Assembly: GCF_042650125.1 (NCBI RefSeq)
Contig: NZ_JBHSAP010000009.1
Location: 682,001-746,000, forward strand
Source: Salinithrix halophila
GTDB lineage: Bacteria; Bacillota; Bacilli; Thermoactinomycetales; DSM-45169
Direction: 5' to 3'
Length of the DNA stretch: 64,000 nucleotides
Numbering within the stretch: position 1 is the first letter of the stretch; each line of letters begins with the position of its first letter. Below, one piece after another: positions 45,202 through 53,582 of this stretch. A program made the position numbers and the translations under genes. The notes under the pieces were generated by a model. It did not search any database and had not been told where the DNA came from. It was given only the letters and a program-made list of their open reading frames with translations.

Positions 45202-46014
45202 CTACTCCTTACTGTCCGCCGAATCCTGTTCTTTCCCGGCTTTCTTGTCTGTTTTCTTCGCGTCTTTGCTCGTTTCTTCCTTCGGCTTCGAGCCGGAGGG
45301 CTTCTCCGTCGGTGGTGGAACCTTCAACGCTTCCCGGTCAGGAAGGGCTTTCTTCAATGCTTCGTCTTCATAGGCGTAGAAAGTGAGGCGAATTCGGATA
45401 TTACCAGTAGCGGATGGGCCCTCTGCAAATTCCCAGCTTTGGACGGTAACGACCCGTTCCAGCTGGTTCAACTCCGTGAAGAGAGTGGAAAGTTTGTGGT
45501 AATCCGCCCGGATATAAAGATCCGCCCAGTACTGCTTTAAAGGCTGGTTTTCCAGATGGGGCGGCTCCTCCTTGTCCCCCGTTTTTTTGGGGTCGGGCTT
45601 TTCTGGGGTCTTCTCTCCTTTTACCTTGCCCTCGTCCAGAGGCTTCAGCTGGGAGGCGCTGTCCGCGGTACGCAGCTCCACCCATTCGGCCTGGGATTTA
45701 TCCACAGCCCCCCGAAGTTTCAGGAGAAGGCGGGCCGGGTCCATATCCGTCGGCACCCGTTCCTGTAAACTTTTCAACTCCTCCTGAGTCGGTTTGGTGG
45801 GAGGCTCTGCATCAGGGGCCAGGATCTCCCGGTGTTCCGCCTGATAGGCTTTGGCGGAAGCGATCTCCTGTTTTTGGGCCACCAGATCCAAGTGTGCAGG
45901 ATAGAGGAACGCCAGGGCGATGAGGCACACGGTGAGGGTACCACCTCCCCAGATCGCGAACAGGGTCCTGCCGGATTTATACCAGCCTACCGGTCGAATC
46001 TTCTTATGGCCCAT
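45202..46014 (-). CDS. pilO: PilO-like type IV pilus inner-membrane protein
   Basis: A 270-aa single-pass membrane protein: short cytoplasmic start (MGHKKIRPVGWYKSG), TM (LFAIWGGGTLTVCLIALAF, about residues 17-35), a coiled-coil region, a charged low-complexity insert (KGEKTPEKPDPKKTG), a ferredoxin-like C-terminal domain with YHKLSTLFTELNQLERVVTV, and a long Lys/Glu-rich tail. This is the PilO layout. ATG 46014 follows GGAGGAGGGG and overlaps the end of pilN by 11 bp. Confidence 0.72.
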   Translation of the reverse strand: MGHKKIRPVGWYKSGRTLFAIWGGGTLTVCLIALAFLYPAHLDLVAQKQEIASAKAYQAEHREILAPDAEPPTKPTQEELKSLQERVPTDMDPARLLLKLRGAVDKSQAEWVELRTADSASQLKPLDEGKVKGEKTPEKPDPKKTGDKEEPPHLENQPLKQYWADLYIRADYHKLSTLFTELNQLERVVTVQSWEFAEGPSATGNIRIRLTFYAYEDEALKKALPDREALKVPPPTEKPSGSKPKEETSKDAKKTDKKAGKEQDSADSKE

Positions 46015-46600
46015 CGCTGTCCCCTCCTCCATCCGTGGCGTCCTCGGCTTCAGTCCCCTGCAAGACAAAATGGAAATGGAGGAGTTGGGCTTCCTTTCCC
46101 GCTTTCTTCAAAGGGGCTTTCTCCGCACAGTTCCGTCCCAGACAGTCCAGGTATGCCTGTTCCACCCGAGGTTCTTTGTTTAAAGCCTCCAGAAAGGTCG
46201 CTGCCTCCCCCGCTGTGGGGAAAACAGCCCAACCGTCGAAACGCCGTCCCTCGGCTTTCGCCTGAAAGAGCTTCACTCCGGTAGGCAAGGCTTTCTCGAT
46301 GACCTCCAGGGCCTCCGTCCAGGTAACCCGGTCCTTTGTCAGTTTTTCTACGGTATCCCGATAACGGATGGTAGGGCCGTACTGTTCCATGAAAGCTTGG
46401 CGTTCCTTCACTTTTTTCTGGGCTTCCAAATGTCCGACCATCGCTTCTTTGGCCGACTGTTCCAAGCGGTCCACCGTCTGGGCCTGCTCCATCCATAACC
46501 AGGCGGTAAAGGCAGCCAGGTGAAGGAGCCATAAGATGATAATCACAAGTCCAAAACGGAAATAACGTCGCCCCGGCGACTCCGGGGGCATCAGGTTCAC
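46004..46600 (-). CDS. pilN: PilN-like type IV pilus assembly protein
   Basis: A 198-aa protein starting MNLMPPESPGRRYFRFG, the typical PilN N-terminus that binds PilM, followed by one TM (LVIIILWLLHLAAFTAWLW), a coiled coil (about residues 45-85) and a small alpha/beta domain with TWTEALEVIEKALPTGV. The start overlaps the pilM stop by 4 bp. It would form a PilM-PilN-PilO platform at the inner face of the membrane. Confidence 0.75.
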   Translation of the reverse strand: MNLMPPESPGRRYFRFGLVIIILWLLHLAAFTAWLWMEQAQTVDRLEQSAKEAMVGHLEAQKKVKERQAFMEQYGPTIRYRDTVEKLTKDRVTWTEALEVIEKALPTGVKLFQAKAEGRRFDGWAVFPTAGEAATFLEALNKEPRVEQAYLDCLGRNCAEKAPLKKAGKEAQLLHFHFVLQGTEAEDATDGGGDSDGP

Positions 46601-47604
46601 CGGCTTGCCACCCCCTTCAGGGCCGCCCCCAGAGGAGCAGACAAGGCATTTCCCAGCCAGCGGGAGGAATGCAGCAGGTGTTTCTCATTCAGCAGGGCGT
46701 CAGCGCCCGGCCCTTGCCGGATCGTCACCGCTACGCGGGTTTGGAGGAAGGGGATCAGGGTAGAGAGATCCACCCCTTCCCCGGAAACCATCCATACCCG
46801 GGAGGGCTTCCAGAGTTCCCGAACAAGCCACTCAGGCTCTGCCTCCTTCAGTTTTTCGATCAGGGCCTCCCCGTAGGATTCCACCTGGGATGTCTCCGTA
46901 AGCACCGGGGCCAGCGGGTCCATGTCGGGCCGGGCTGGGTGCCCATTCAGATGGTCCTGAAGAGACAACGAAAGATAAAATCCGCCCTGCAACACCCCCT
47001 GATAGAAAAGGCTGACCTCCACCCCCATCCGGGACAGGTGGAGGACGGCGAGATGATTCAGGGTGGAATCATCCGCAAAATCCACCCACCGATAGAGGTT
47101 CATGGAAGACAGTCCCAAAGAGACGGGCTCCAGCCCGCACCAGCGGATCAGATCCACCAATTCTTCCGCATACGCCCGGGAGGTGGCTGCAACCACCACC
47201 TCTTGCTGGTCCCCATCCTGCCAGACATGGCCGAGGGGTTCGAAATCAAAGATCGGATCGTCAAAGGGAAGATCCCATTCCGGGAATACTTTTTTTTCGA
47301 TCCAGCGCCGCATCCGCGCCATCCGCATCTCTGGAATCTTCCAAATTCCCGTCACTACATGCCGGTTTCCCAGGGACACGTGAACGCGGCGGGTATGCAA
47401 CGGACGCCCCGCCAGGGCATCCCGAATCGAATAGATCATCTCCTCCTGCTCAACCAACTCCCTTTTCCCCGTCCAAGCCGGGAGAAGAGGGTGGGTCACT
47501 GCCTGAGTGAGCCGGACCCGGCGGAATCCCTTACGGATCTCCACCAATTTAAACAGGGAATCGGACAGTTCCATTCCCAGGGCATATCGCCGAAATAAAG
47601 GCAT
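46597..47604 (-). CDS. pilM: PilM-like actin-fold pilus protein
   Basis: A 335-aa cytoplasmic protein of the PilM/actin-like ATPase type: MPLFRRYALGMELSDSLFKL start, VHVSLGNRHVVTGIWKIP, and a middle with RWCGLEPVSLGLSSMNLYRW. Phosphate-binding loops are weaker than in typical PilM. The start at 47604 follows GGAGGAGAG; the frame to 47640 is less likely. First gene of a three-gene operon. No pilus motor, platform, secretin-like or pilin genes are in the window. Confidence 0.72.
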   Translation of the reverse strand: MPLFRRYALGMELSDSLFKLVEIRKGFRRVRLTQAVTHPLLPAWTGKRELVEQEEMIYSIRDALAGRPLHTRRVHVSLGNRHVVTGIWKIPEMRMARMRRWIEKKVFPEWDLPFDDPIFDFEPLGHVWQDGDQQEVVVAATSRAYAEELVDLIRWCGLEPVSLGLSSMNLYRWVDFADDSTLNHLAVLHLSRMGVEVSLFYQGVLQGGFYLSLSLQDHLNGHPARPDMDPLAPVLTETSQVESYGEALIEKLKEAEPEWLVRELWKPSRVWMVSGEGVDLSTLIPFLQTRVAVTIRQGPGADALLNEKHLLHSSRWLGNALSAPLGAALKGVASR

Positions 47605-47677
47605 GAACGACTCTCCTCCACTAGGGATACAGGCATTCATCTTAAATTAAAGTTGGATGCCGGGTGAAAAAATCCTG

Positions 47678-47945
47678 TTAAGGAATTTCAACATTTCGCG
47701 TCCACATGAAAAATAGGTCCTTTCCCGTAGACCGAAAGACTCGGATACCGCCCCCCTATATACACCTGGGTAATTGGTGGGTTTTTCCGGGAAAAACGAT
47801 ACGAAAAGTCGAATCCTTTTGTGTTAACATAACTTAGGGAGTTGTCAGTCGTCCAGTCCCTCAAGCTATCACCAGGTCTAGGACTTCCCAAGCCATTTTG
47901 AAAGGAGCATGATATCAAACCCCTATCCCGCAACGTTCTAGTCAT
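47678..47945 (+). repeat. Duplicated leader copy 1, in front of a dead gene start
   Basis: Aligns with 48296-48573 at roughly three quarters identity. Shared blocks include AATTTCAACATT, CCGAAAG, CTATATAC..CTGGGTAATT, AAAAGTCGAA, AACATAAC.TAGGGA, TTGTCAGTC, CCCTCAAGCT, CCCAAGCCAT and GAAAGGAGCA.GATAT. Where copy 2 has the ATG of the amidase gene, copy 1 has ATATCAAACCCC and no open frame. It looks like the leader of a former second amidase-type gene. The following 350 bp show no convincing gene. Confidence 0.8.
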
Positions 47946-48295
47946 CCCTAGGGGGCATTGCCGCCAAAGAAGCTTTCGAACAAAGTGAAAGCGGATTTTT
48001 GAAGGGACCTTTCCCAGCTCAATTCATTCAACCACAGCCAATTTCCTAATAATTGCAAAGATTCGGATCCCCGAGTGAACGGGACGAAAAGAATGACGCC
48101 CCTAACATCCTGGACGTCCTCTCGCCATCGTTTCTTGGTTCCCGTTTTTTGGATCAAGGCGGATTACGATCGTTCTCGTGTACTCTATTTTCCGGAAAAC
48201 CAAATCCTACATAATCGCCTTACCATTGCTGATCGACTAAAAAATCCGCACGGCTGATATTGCCGCGCGAAATCATCAAGATCCCTTTTGTTCGC

Positions 48296-48533
48296 TTAAG
48301 AAATTTCAACATTCACGAACACAGGAAAATTAGGTCTTATTCCATAGGCCGAAAGTCTCATAGAATGACAAACCCCTATATACGACTGGGTAATTAGGGG
48401 CTTTTTTCACAAAAACGACTTGAAAAGTCGAAACTTCTTCGAATAACATAACGTAGGGAATTGTCAGTCATACCAGCCCCTCAAGCTGACGCTGGGCCCG
48501 GACTTTCCCAAGCCATGTCGAAAGGAGCACGAT
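48296..48533 (+). promoter_or_regulatory. Structured leader of the amidase gene, copy 2
   Basis: Contains hairpin ATTC..AGGC-CGAAA-GTCT..GAAT, then CCCCTA-(16 nt)-TAGGGG followed by CTTTTTT (48373-48406, terminator-like), then GACTTGAAAAGTC, then a long-range stem GGGAATTGTC/GGACTTTCCC enclosing CCAGC/GCTGG with loop CCCTCAAGCT. AAAGGAG follows. A terminator followed by a conserved fold could be a riboswitch or attenuator. It matches no class I can name; a simple divergent promoter region is the alternative. Confidence 0.5.
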
Positions 48534-51500
48534 ATGCAATCTTTATCTCGCACGACTCTCATCACTCTTTTAGGAATCATTACCTTTCTTTTGATCTTAT
48601 CCCTCCCCATTGTTCCAGCCTCTTGGGCTAAACCCTCCGCCGTGAAAGTCATGGCGGATGAAGTGAGCCACAATACCCCTTCCAAGATGAAAAAAGGGAA
48701 AATGAAAAACCTGAAGTTGAAGGAGAAAGGATCCCAGGGCATTCTTTCTATGAAAGACGAGAAGAAGCCTTCCGAGTATGTCTCCCCGGTAATCCAATCG
48801 GACTTTCCCTTCACAGATGCCGGTATTCACTGGAAAGAAGGAAACCGCAACGTCCAAGGATCTTCGGAAGAAGACTGGCTCCACTTCCAAGTTCGAACCT
48901 CGAAAGATAACAAGAAATGGAGCAAGTGGGAAACCGTTGAGGCGGATCCCAATGAATGGCGCGACAATCAGGAAACTTCGGAATTATTTAGTAACTTAAT
49001 CGTCGCCGACCATGCCAACTACCTGCAATATAAAACGACCTTCCGCCCCGGTACCGATACCGACGCGGCCCTGCAGAATATCCAAGTCACCTTCCTTAAC
49101 TCGGAAGACGGGGAGAAAGTGGCCGCTAAGGGATCCGTCTCTCTCGGTTCCCTGGTGACGGACAAAGCCATGGCCGCAATCGGCCGGCCTCCGGTAGTCA
49201 GCCGTGCCGAATGGGGGGCGGACGAATCGCTGCGCTATATCGACGGCGAGGAGGATTGGCCCCGGGAATACGTATCCAATGTCACCCACATGATTGTCCA
49301 CCATACCGATTCCCCTAACGACGATCCCGATCCTGCCGCCCGGGTGCGGTCGATCTACTACTACCATGCTAAAACTCGGGGTTATGGAGACATTGGCTAC
49401 AATGCCATCGTCGGCAGCGACGGCCGCATCTACGAGGGCCGGAAAGGGAAGGACGGGGATGTCCTAACCCCCGGCGTCGTAGGGGGTCATGCCTACTCGT
49501 TCAACTACGGCACCTTCGGCATCTCCCTGATGGGGGACTACAGCCAGAAGGAACTACCTGCCGACATGCATAAAGCCTTGATCGACATGCTGTCTTATCA
49601 GGCGGATCTCCATGGCATCGATCCGACCGCCAAACAGGATTTCGTGCGTAACTACGAGTACGACAATCCAGATATCCCGAAAACGGACCCCGACCTCGAA
49701 ACCCTCACAGGTCACGGGCTGTTGCCCCGAGCCAGCACCACCTGTCCTGGGGATTACGTGAGGAACAACCTGCCCAGCATCCGTACAGAGGTTAGCAAAC
49801 GCCTGGCAACGGACGACGGATCGATTGTCCTGGATAACATGGATTCCGCCCATGTGGCTGAGGGCGACTGGGTGAAGTCGACCAATGTTTCCGGATACTA
49901 TGGATCCAACTACCAGGCCAATGACGAAGCCGTCTTCGGTATCGATCCGGATACCTTCACCTGGAATTTCAATCTTCCCGAAGCGGCGACCTACCAAGTG
50001 TCCGTCTACTATACCGCTGCATCCGACAGGGCCACCAACGCCCCCTACATCATCCACACAAAAAATGGTGAAGTGACGAAAACCGTCAACCAGCAGGAAA
50101 ACGGCGGACAATGGGTGGATATCGGAACCTATGAATTTAACGCCGGTGCCAATAAGATTGTCCAGACCGACGACGCCGACGGGTATGTGATCGCTGACGG
50201 GATCAAGCTAAAAAAGCTGGATTCCAACCCGCAACCTTCTAAGGTGATCGTGGATAATGAGGATACCGGGTCCACTTCCTACGTCGGTACGTGGCCAAAG
50301 TCAACCAGCGTTTCCGGATACTACGGGGCCAACTATCAGCCCAATGGTCAAGGAACGGGGAGCGCTTCTTTCACCTGGAACTTCTCTCCCCCGGAAACCG
50401 GCATCTACCGTGTATCTGTCCGTTACACCTCAGCTTCCGACCGAGCCAGTGACGCCCCTTACACTGTCACTTATGCCAACGGTTCCTATACCCATGACGT
50501 GAACCAGCGTTCCGGCGGGGGCAACTGGGTGGAACTGGGCGTTTATCCCTTCGAACAGGGAAAAGCTGCTCAAGTAAAACTGACGGATGATGCCAACGGA
50601 TATGTAATCGCCGACGCTGTCCAGTTTGAAAAAGTGGATGGAATGAAGGTCATCGACAACAATGACGCCAGCGCCACCCATACCGGCACCTGGAAAAGCT
50701 CCACCGCCCAGAAGACCTTCTACGGATCCAACTACCTGTACAACTACAAAGGAACCGGGGCCGACACCTTCACCTGGAACCTAAATGCTCCAGAAACCGG
50801 TTCCTATAAAATCTACGCCCGGTGGCAGCCTTACACCGACCGGGCGACGAATGCCCCCTTTACCATTCATCACAAGAGTGGACAATCCGTCAAAAAGATG
50901 GATCAACGGGACTACTCCAAGAAGGGCCAATGGATGGAACTAGGAACCTACAACTTTGATGCGGGCACCGGCAAAGTGGTCCTTTCCGACAATGCCGACG
51001 GCATCGTTGTTGCGGACGCCATCCTGATGGAACGCGTTCCCGATCAAATCGTGAGTGATAACGCCGATACCGGCAATGAGGGCATCGGCGCCTGGAAGAA
51101 TTCCTCCAACTTGCCCGGCTACGAGGGAACCAACTACCAGTACGACTACAAAGGTACCGGTGACCACACCTTTACCTGGAACTTTGAGGTCGCTAAAGCA
51201 GGCTCCTACAAGGTGTACGCCAAGTACCTCTCTTACACCGACCGGGCCACCAACGCTCCCTACACCATCCATCACAGGGACGGCCAATCCGTAAAACGGG
51301 TGAATCAGCGTTCCGGTGGCGGAGAATGGGTCGAGCTGGGAACCTATAACTTTGATGCAGGCCCTGGCAAGGTGGTACTCTCCGATGATGCCGACGGTAT
51401 CGTCGTCGCGGACGCCATCAAGTTGGAGCCGGCCCCGGTCACCGTCACCAGTGACAATACCGATACCGGCAATGAAGGCATCGGTGCCTGGAAGACCTCC

Positions 51501-51836
51501 TCCAACCTGCCCGGCTACGAGGGAACCAACTACCAGTATGATTACAAAGGCACGGGTGACCACACCTTCACCTGGAACCTGTCCATTCCCGAAGCAGGTT
51601 CCTACAAGGTGTACGTCAAGTATCTCTCTTACACCGACCGGGCCACTAATGCCCCCTACACCGTCTATCACCAAGACGGACAATCGGTAAAAGAGGTGAA
51701 CCAACGATCCGGCGGAGGACAGTGGACTTACCTCGGTACCTGGAACTTTGCCCAGGGTGCTGGGAGCAAAGTGGTCCTTTCCGACAACGCCGACGGTATC
51801 GTCGTGGCCGACTCGGTCAAACTGGTCAAAGAATAA
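48534..51836 (+). CDS. Secreted N-acetylmuramoyl-L-alanine amidase with five golvesin-like repeats
   Basis: An 1100-aa exported wall hydrolase. Signal peptide (residues 1-32, ending ASWA), a lysine-rich linker and a beta-domain (about 80-200). The PGRP/Amidase_2 domain (about 220-425) has zinc ligands in HMIVHHTDS and TCPGDYV and the GTFGISLMGDY core. Five tandem repeats of about 131 aa follow, starting near 431, 570, 703, 837 and 968. Each has a DN-D start, FTWNF, SDRATNAPY and ADGIVVADA. Such golvesin/xanthan-lyase-like domains are thought to bind polysaccharide. ATG behind AAAGGAGCACG. Confidence 0.9.
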   Translation: MQSLSRTTLITLLGIITFLLILSLPIVPASWAKPSAVKVMADEVSHNTPSKMKKGKMKNLKLKEKGSQGILSMKDEKKPSEYVSPVIQSDFPFTDAGIHWKEGNRNVQGSSEEDWLHFQVRTSKDNKKWSKWETVEADPNEWRDNQETSELFSNLIVADHANYLQYKTTFRPGTDTDAALQNIQVTFLNSEDGEKVAAKGSVSLGSLVTDKAMAAIGRPPVVSRAEWGADESLRYIDGEEDWPREYVSNVTHMIVHHTDSPNDDPDPAARVRSIYYYHAKTRGYGDIGYNAIVGSDGRIYEGRKGKDGDVLTPGVVGGHAYSFNYGTFGISLMGDYSQKELPADMHKALIDMLSYQADLHGIDPTAKQDFVRNYEYDNPDIPKTDPDLETLTGHGLLPRASTTCPGDYVRNNLPSIRTEVSKRLATDDGSIVLDNMDSAHVAEGDWVKSTNVSGYYGSNYQANDEAVFGIDPDTFTWNFNLPEAATYQVSVYYTAASDRATNAPYIIHTKNGEVTKTVNQQENGGQWVDIGTYEFNAGANKIVQTDDADGYVIADGIKLKKLDSNPQPSKVIVDNEDTGSTSYVGTWPKSTSVSGYYGANYQPNGQGTGSASFTWNFSPPETGIYRVSVRYTSASDRASDAPYTVTYANGSYTHDVNQRSGGGNWVELGVYPFEQGKAAQVKLTDDANGYVIADAVQFEKVDGMKVIDNNDASATHTGTWKSSTAQKTFYGSNYLYNYKGTGADTFTWNLNAPETGSYKIYARWQPYTDRATNAPFTIHHKSGQSVKKMDQRDYSKKGQWMELGTYNFDAGTGKVVLSDNADGIVVADAILMERVPDQIVSDNADTGNEGIGAWKNSSNLPGYEGTNYQYDYKGTGDHTFTWNFEVAKAGSYKVYAKYLSYTDRATNAPYTIHHRDGQSVKRVNQRSGGGEWVELGTYNFDAGPGKVVLSDDADGIVVADAIKLEPAPVTVTSDNTDTGNEGIGAWKTSSNLPGYEGTNYQYDYKGTGDHTFTWNLSIPEAGSYKVYVKYLSYTDRATNAPYTVYHQDGQSVKEVNQRSGGGQWTYLGTWNFAQGAGSKVVLSDNADGIVVADSVKLVKE
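49827..51830 (+). repeat. Five tandem golvesin-like coding repeats
   Basis: Period about 395-417 bp, beginning near 49827, 50246, 50645, 51047 and 51440. Repeats 4 and 5 are nearly identical (ACCGATACCGGCAATGA, AACTACCAGTA.GA.TACAA), so the last duplication is recent. Confidence 0.9.
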
Positions 51837-51847
51837 TCCTGATAGAC

Positions 51848-51885
51848 AAAAAGGCACTGCCCTCCATCGGGCAGTGCCTTTTTTG
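51848..51885 (+). terminator. Terminator of the amidase gene
   Basis: A perfect stem AAGGCACTGCCC/GGGCAGTGCCTT with six T. Confidence 0.9.
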
Positions 51886-52023
51886 TCTTTTCTCTGAATC
51901 CGTTTTCCTATATCTTCCCCTATTCGAGACATTCGTTTTACCGCTATGATGAAGATAGTGATGTGTGTGGGCTTTTTGACTGACATGAGAGGGTCTTCGT
52001 TTCAGAAAAAAGGGAGGAGAAGG

Positions 52024-52920
52024 ATGATTTTGAAAAAGGGGAAAAGATGGTTGACCTCTCTGTTAGTGCTGGCCCTATCCTTCGGAATGGGTGTGGTCGT
52101 ACCGGAGCAGGCAGATGCCGCCTCCGCTTTCCGGGTGGAGATCAACAAAACGACTAACCAGTTGACCCTGTATAAGAACGGGGTGGTCCGAAGAACTTAC
52201 CCTGTGGCCACGGGGCGAACTCCCGACCGAACACCAGAGGGAACCTTTAGGATCATCGTCAAGTTCAACAAGCCCGGCTGGAAAGGCATCCCTGGAGGTA
52301 AACCCAATAATCCGCTGGGTGCGCGATGGCTCGGCCTGCAAGTGAATGGGGACAAAGGGCGGACTTATGGGATCCATGGAACCAACCGACCGGAGTCGAT
52401 CGGCTCCCACGCCTCCAACGGCTGCATCCGGATGTACAACAAAGACGTGATCGCGTTGTACAACACTGTTCCCACAGGTACCCAAGTGACAATCCGCAGA
52501 TGGAGCGGCCAGCCCGGCGTGAAACCGGTCACAGGCAAGGTCATAATCACGGCGACCCGAGCCAATATCCGCTCGAAACCTTCCATGGCCGGTTCCGTGG
52601 TTGCTCAGGCGAACAAAGGGACGGTGATCCCCCTATCCGGTAAAGTGGGTAACTGGTACCAGGTGAAACTCTCCAGCGGCAAGACTGCCTACGTCCACGA
52701 TTCCGTTGCTCGGAAAGCCGATTCACCGCCAACCAACCGTCGTCTAACGGTCACCGCAGAGCTGGCTAACATCCGGGAAAAACCGTCGATGGCGGGCAAG
52801 GTTCTGGAACTCGCCCCCAAGGGAACGGTTCTTAACAGCACCGGATTCAGCGGCCACTGGCACCGGATCAAGCTAAAAAGCGGTCGCACGGCCTATATTC
52901 ATCAAAACGTTGTCCGATGA
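52024..52920 (+). CDS. L,D-transpeptidase (YkuD) with two SH3b domains
   Basis: A 298-aa secreted wall enzyme. Signal peptide (residues 1-33, ending QADA), YkuD catalytic domain (about 36-165) with TGRTPDRTPEGTFRI, YGIHGTN and the active-site SHASNGCIRM, then two bacterial SH3 domains (about 175-240 and 245-298; each with A.IR.KPSMAG, KGTV and KSGRTAYIH). It forms 3-3 peptidoglycan cross-links or attaches proteins, by family knowledge. ATG 52024 follows GGGAGGAGAAGG. Next to the amidase, so this is a wall-remodelling neighbourhood. Confidence 0.92.
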   Translation: MILKKGKRWLTSLLVLALSFGMGVVVPEQADAASAFRVEINKTTNQLTLYKNGVVRRTYPVATGRTPDRTPEGTFRIIVKFNKPGWKGIPGGKPNNPLGARWLGLQVNGDKGRTYGIHGTNRPESIGSHASNGCIRMYNKDVIALYNTVPTGTQVTIRRWSGQPGVKPVTGKVIITATRANIRSKPSMAGSVVAQANKGTVIPLSGKVGNWYQVKLSSGKTAYVHDSVARKADSPPTNRRLTVTAELANIREKPSMAGKVLELAPKGTVLNSTGFSGHWHRIKLKSGRTAYIHQNVVR

Positions 52921-52998
52921 CAGACCCTCACATCCCGCTCCCTGCCGAAAACGGTGGGGATTTTCTTTTCCTTCTCCCTCGACTCGTGTACATTGTTA

Positions 52999-53375
52999 TT
53001 GAGACTCCACACGGCTGAAGCCGTGGGATTCTTGGGTAGTTAGCGCCCTCAGTCCATTTCTGTTTCGGACAACTCCCAAGTTCAGGGCTGTCTCATCAGC
53101 CCATCCCATGCAGTTAGAGTGTACCCACATGGGCGGAACGCCTGTTACCAGCGTTCTAGTTCCTGATCGCTCACTCTTATGGTTTTACCCAGCGGGAGAG
53201 ATTCGTTCGCCGCTGGAACCCCATACCATAACGTTTTCAAGGAACCATCCACTACCAGTGGGATGAGCACCGCTCATATGTTCGATTATACTAGGAATTG
53301 GTTTATCTTGCCACCCCCAAAGGGGGTTCCGATCAACGCCGTCTTTCATCCCACGATTGAAACCGTGGGCTTTCA
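52999..53375 (-). mobile_element. tnpB-less remnant of the IS1341-type element
   Basis: On the minus strand it has the same left end (GAAAGCCCACGGTTTCAATC followed by GTGGGATGAAAG) and right end (ATGTGGGTACACTCTAACTG, CTGATGAGACAGCCC, AAGAATCCCACGGCTTCAGC, GTGGAGTCTCAA) as 23636-25076. It is only 377 bp and lacks the tnpB gene. Between the ends are about 140 bp resembling the tail of another tnpB relative (GSSGERISPAG). Right end and guide-RNA scaffold are kept, with sequence differences, so it is not a recent deletion of the same copy. Confidence 0.8.
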
Positions 53376-53403
53376 AACGGCAACTTACTGTAAGTGAGTA
53401 AAT

Positions 53404-53513
53404 AGAGCTTCACCAAATTCCTAGTAGACCGCTAAGGGGATGGGATCCGATACGCTCCAACGACCAAACTCCGGCAACCTTCGAATGGATATCAAAAAAG
53501 CGTTAAAGGGGGC
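53404..53513 (+). pseudogene. 3' fragment of a second glutathione peroxidase gene
   Basis: Reads FTKFLVDR, a stop, then RYAPTTK, matching the C-terminal 34 codons of the intact gene at 54401-54880 (FTKFLVNRQGEVIRRYAPTT). The DNA also matches well (GATACGCTCCAACGACCAAA). The 5' part is missing and the IS remnant ends about 30 bp upstream, so the copy was probably cut by that insertion or by a duplication. Confidence 0.8.
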
Positions 53514-53556
53514 TTCATATGTGTAGCAATGGGGCAGACCCCCAAAACATAATCAA

Positions 53557-53581
53557 CCGCCCCGTTAAGGAGCGGTTGAGG
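53557..53581 (-). terminator. Terminator-like hairpin after the RelE gene
   Basis: The stem AACCGCTCC/GGGGCGGTT just after the toxin stop codon; short T tract. Confidence 0.5.
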
Positions 53582-53582
53582 T

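Noticed and set aside
48350..48460. TPP or c-di-GMP riboswitch in the amidase leader
   Set aside because: GGGTAATT and CGTAGGGA recall parts of the TPP element, and CCGAAAG recalls the GAAA loop of GEMM. The other obligatory segments (CTGAGA for TPP; GACGCAAAGCC and the GGTAGC-type partner for c-di-GMP) are missing or in the wrong order.
49827..51830. CRISPR-like array from the regular spacing of repeats
   Set aside because: The units are about 400 bp, fully coding and without unique spacers. They are protein-domain repeats.
50940..51986. A 348-codon minus-strand frame opposite the amidase repeats
   Set aside because: It mirrors the tandem repeats of the real plus-strand gene and has no start signals or recognisable domain.
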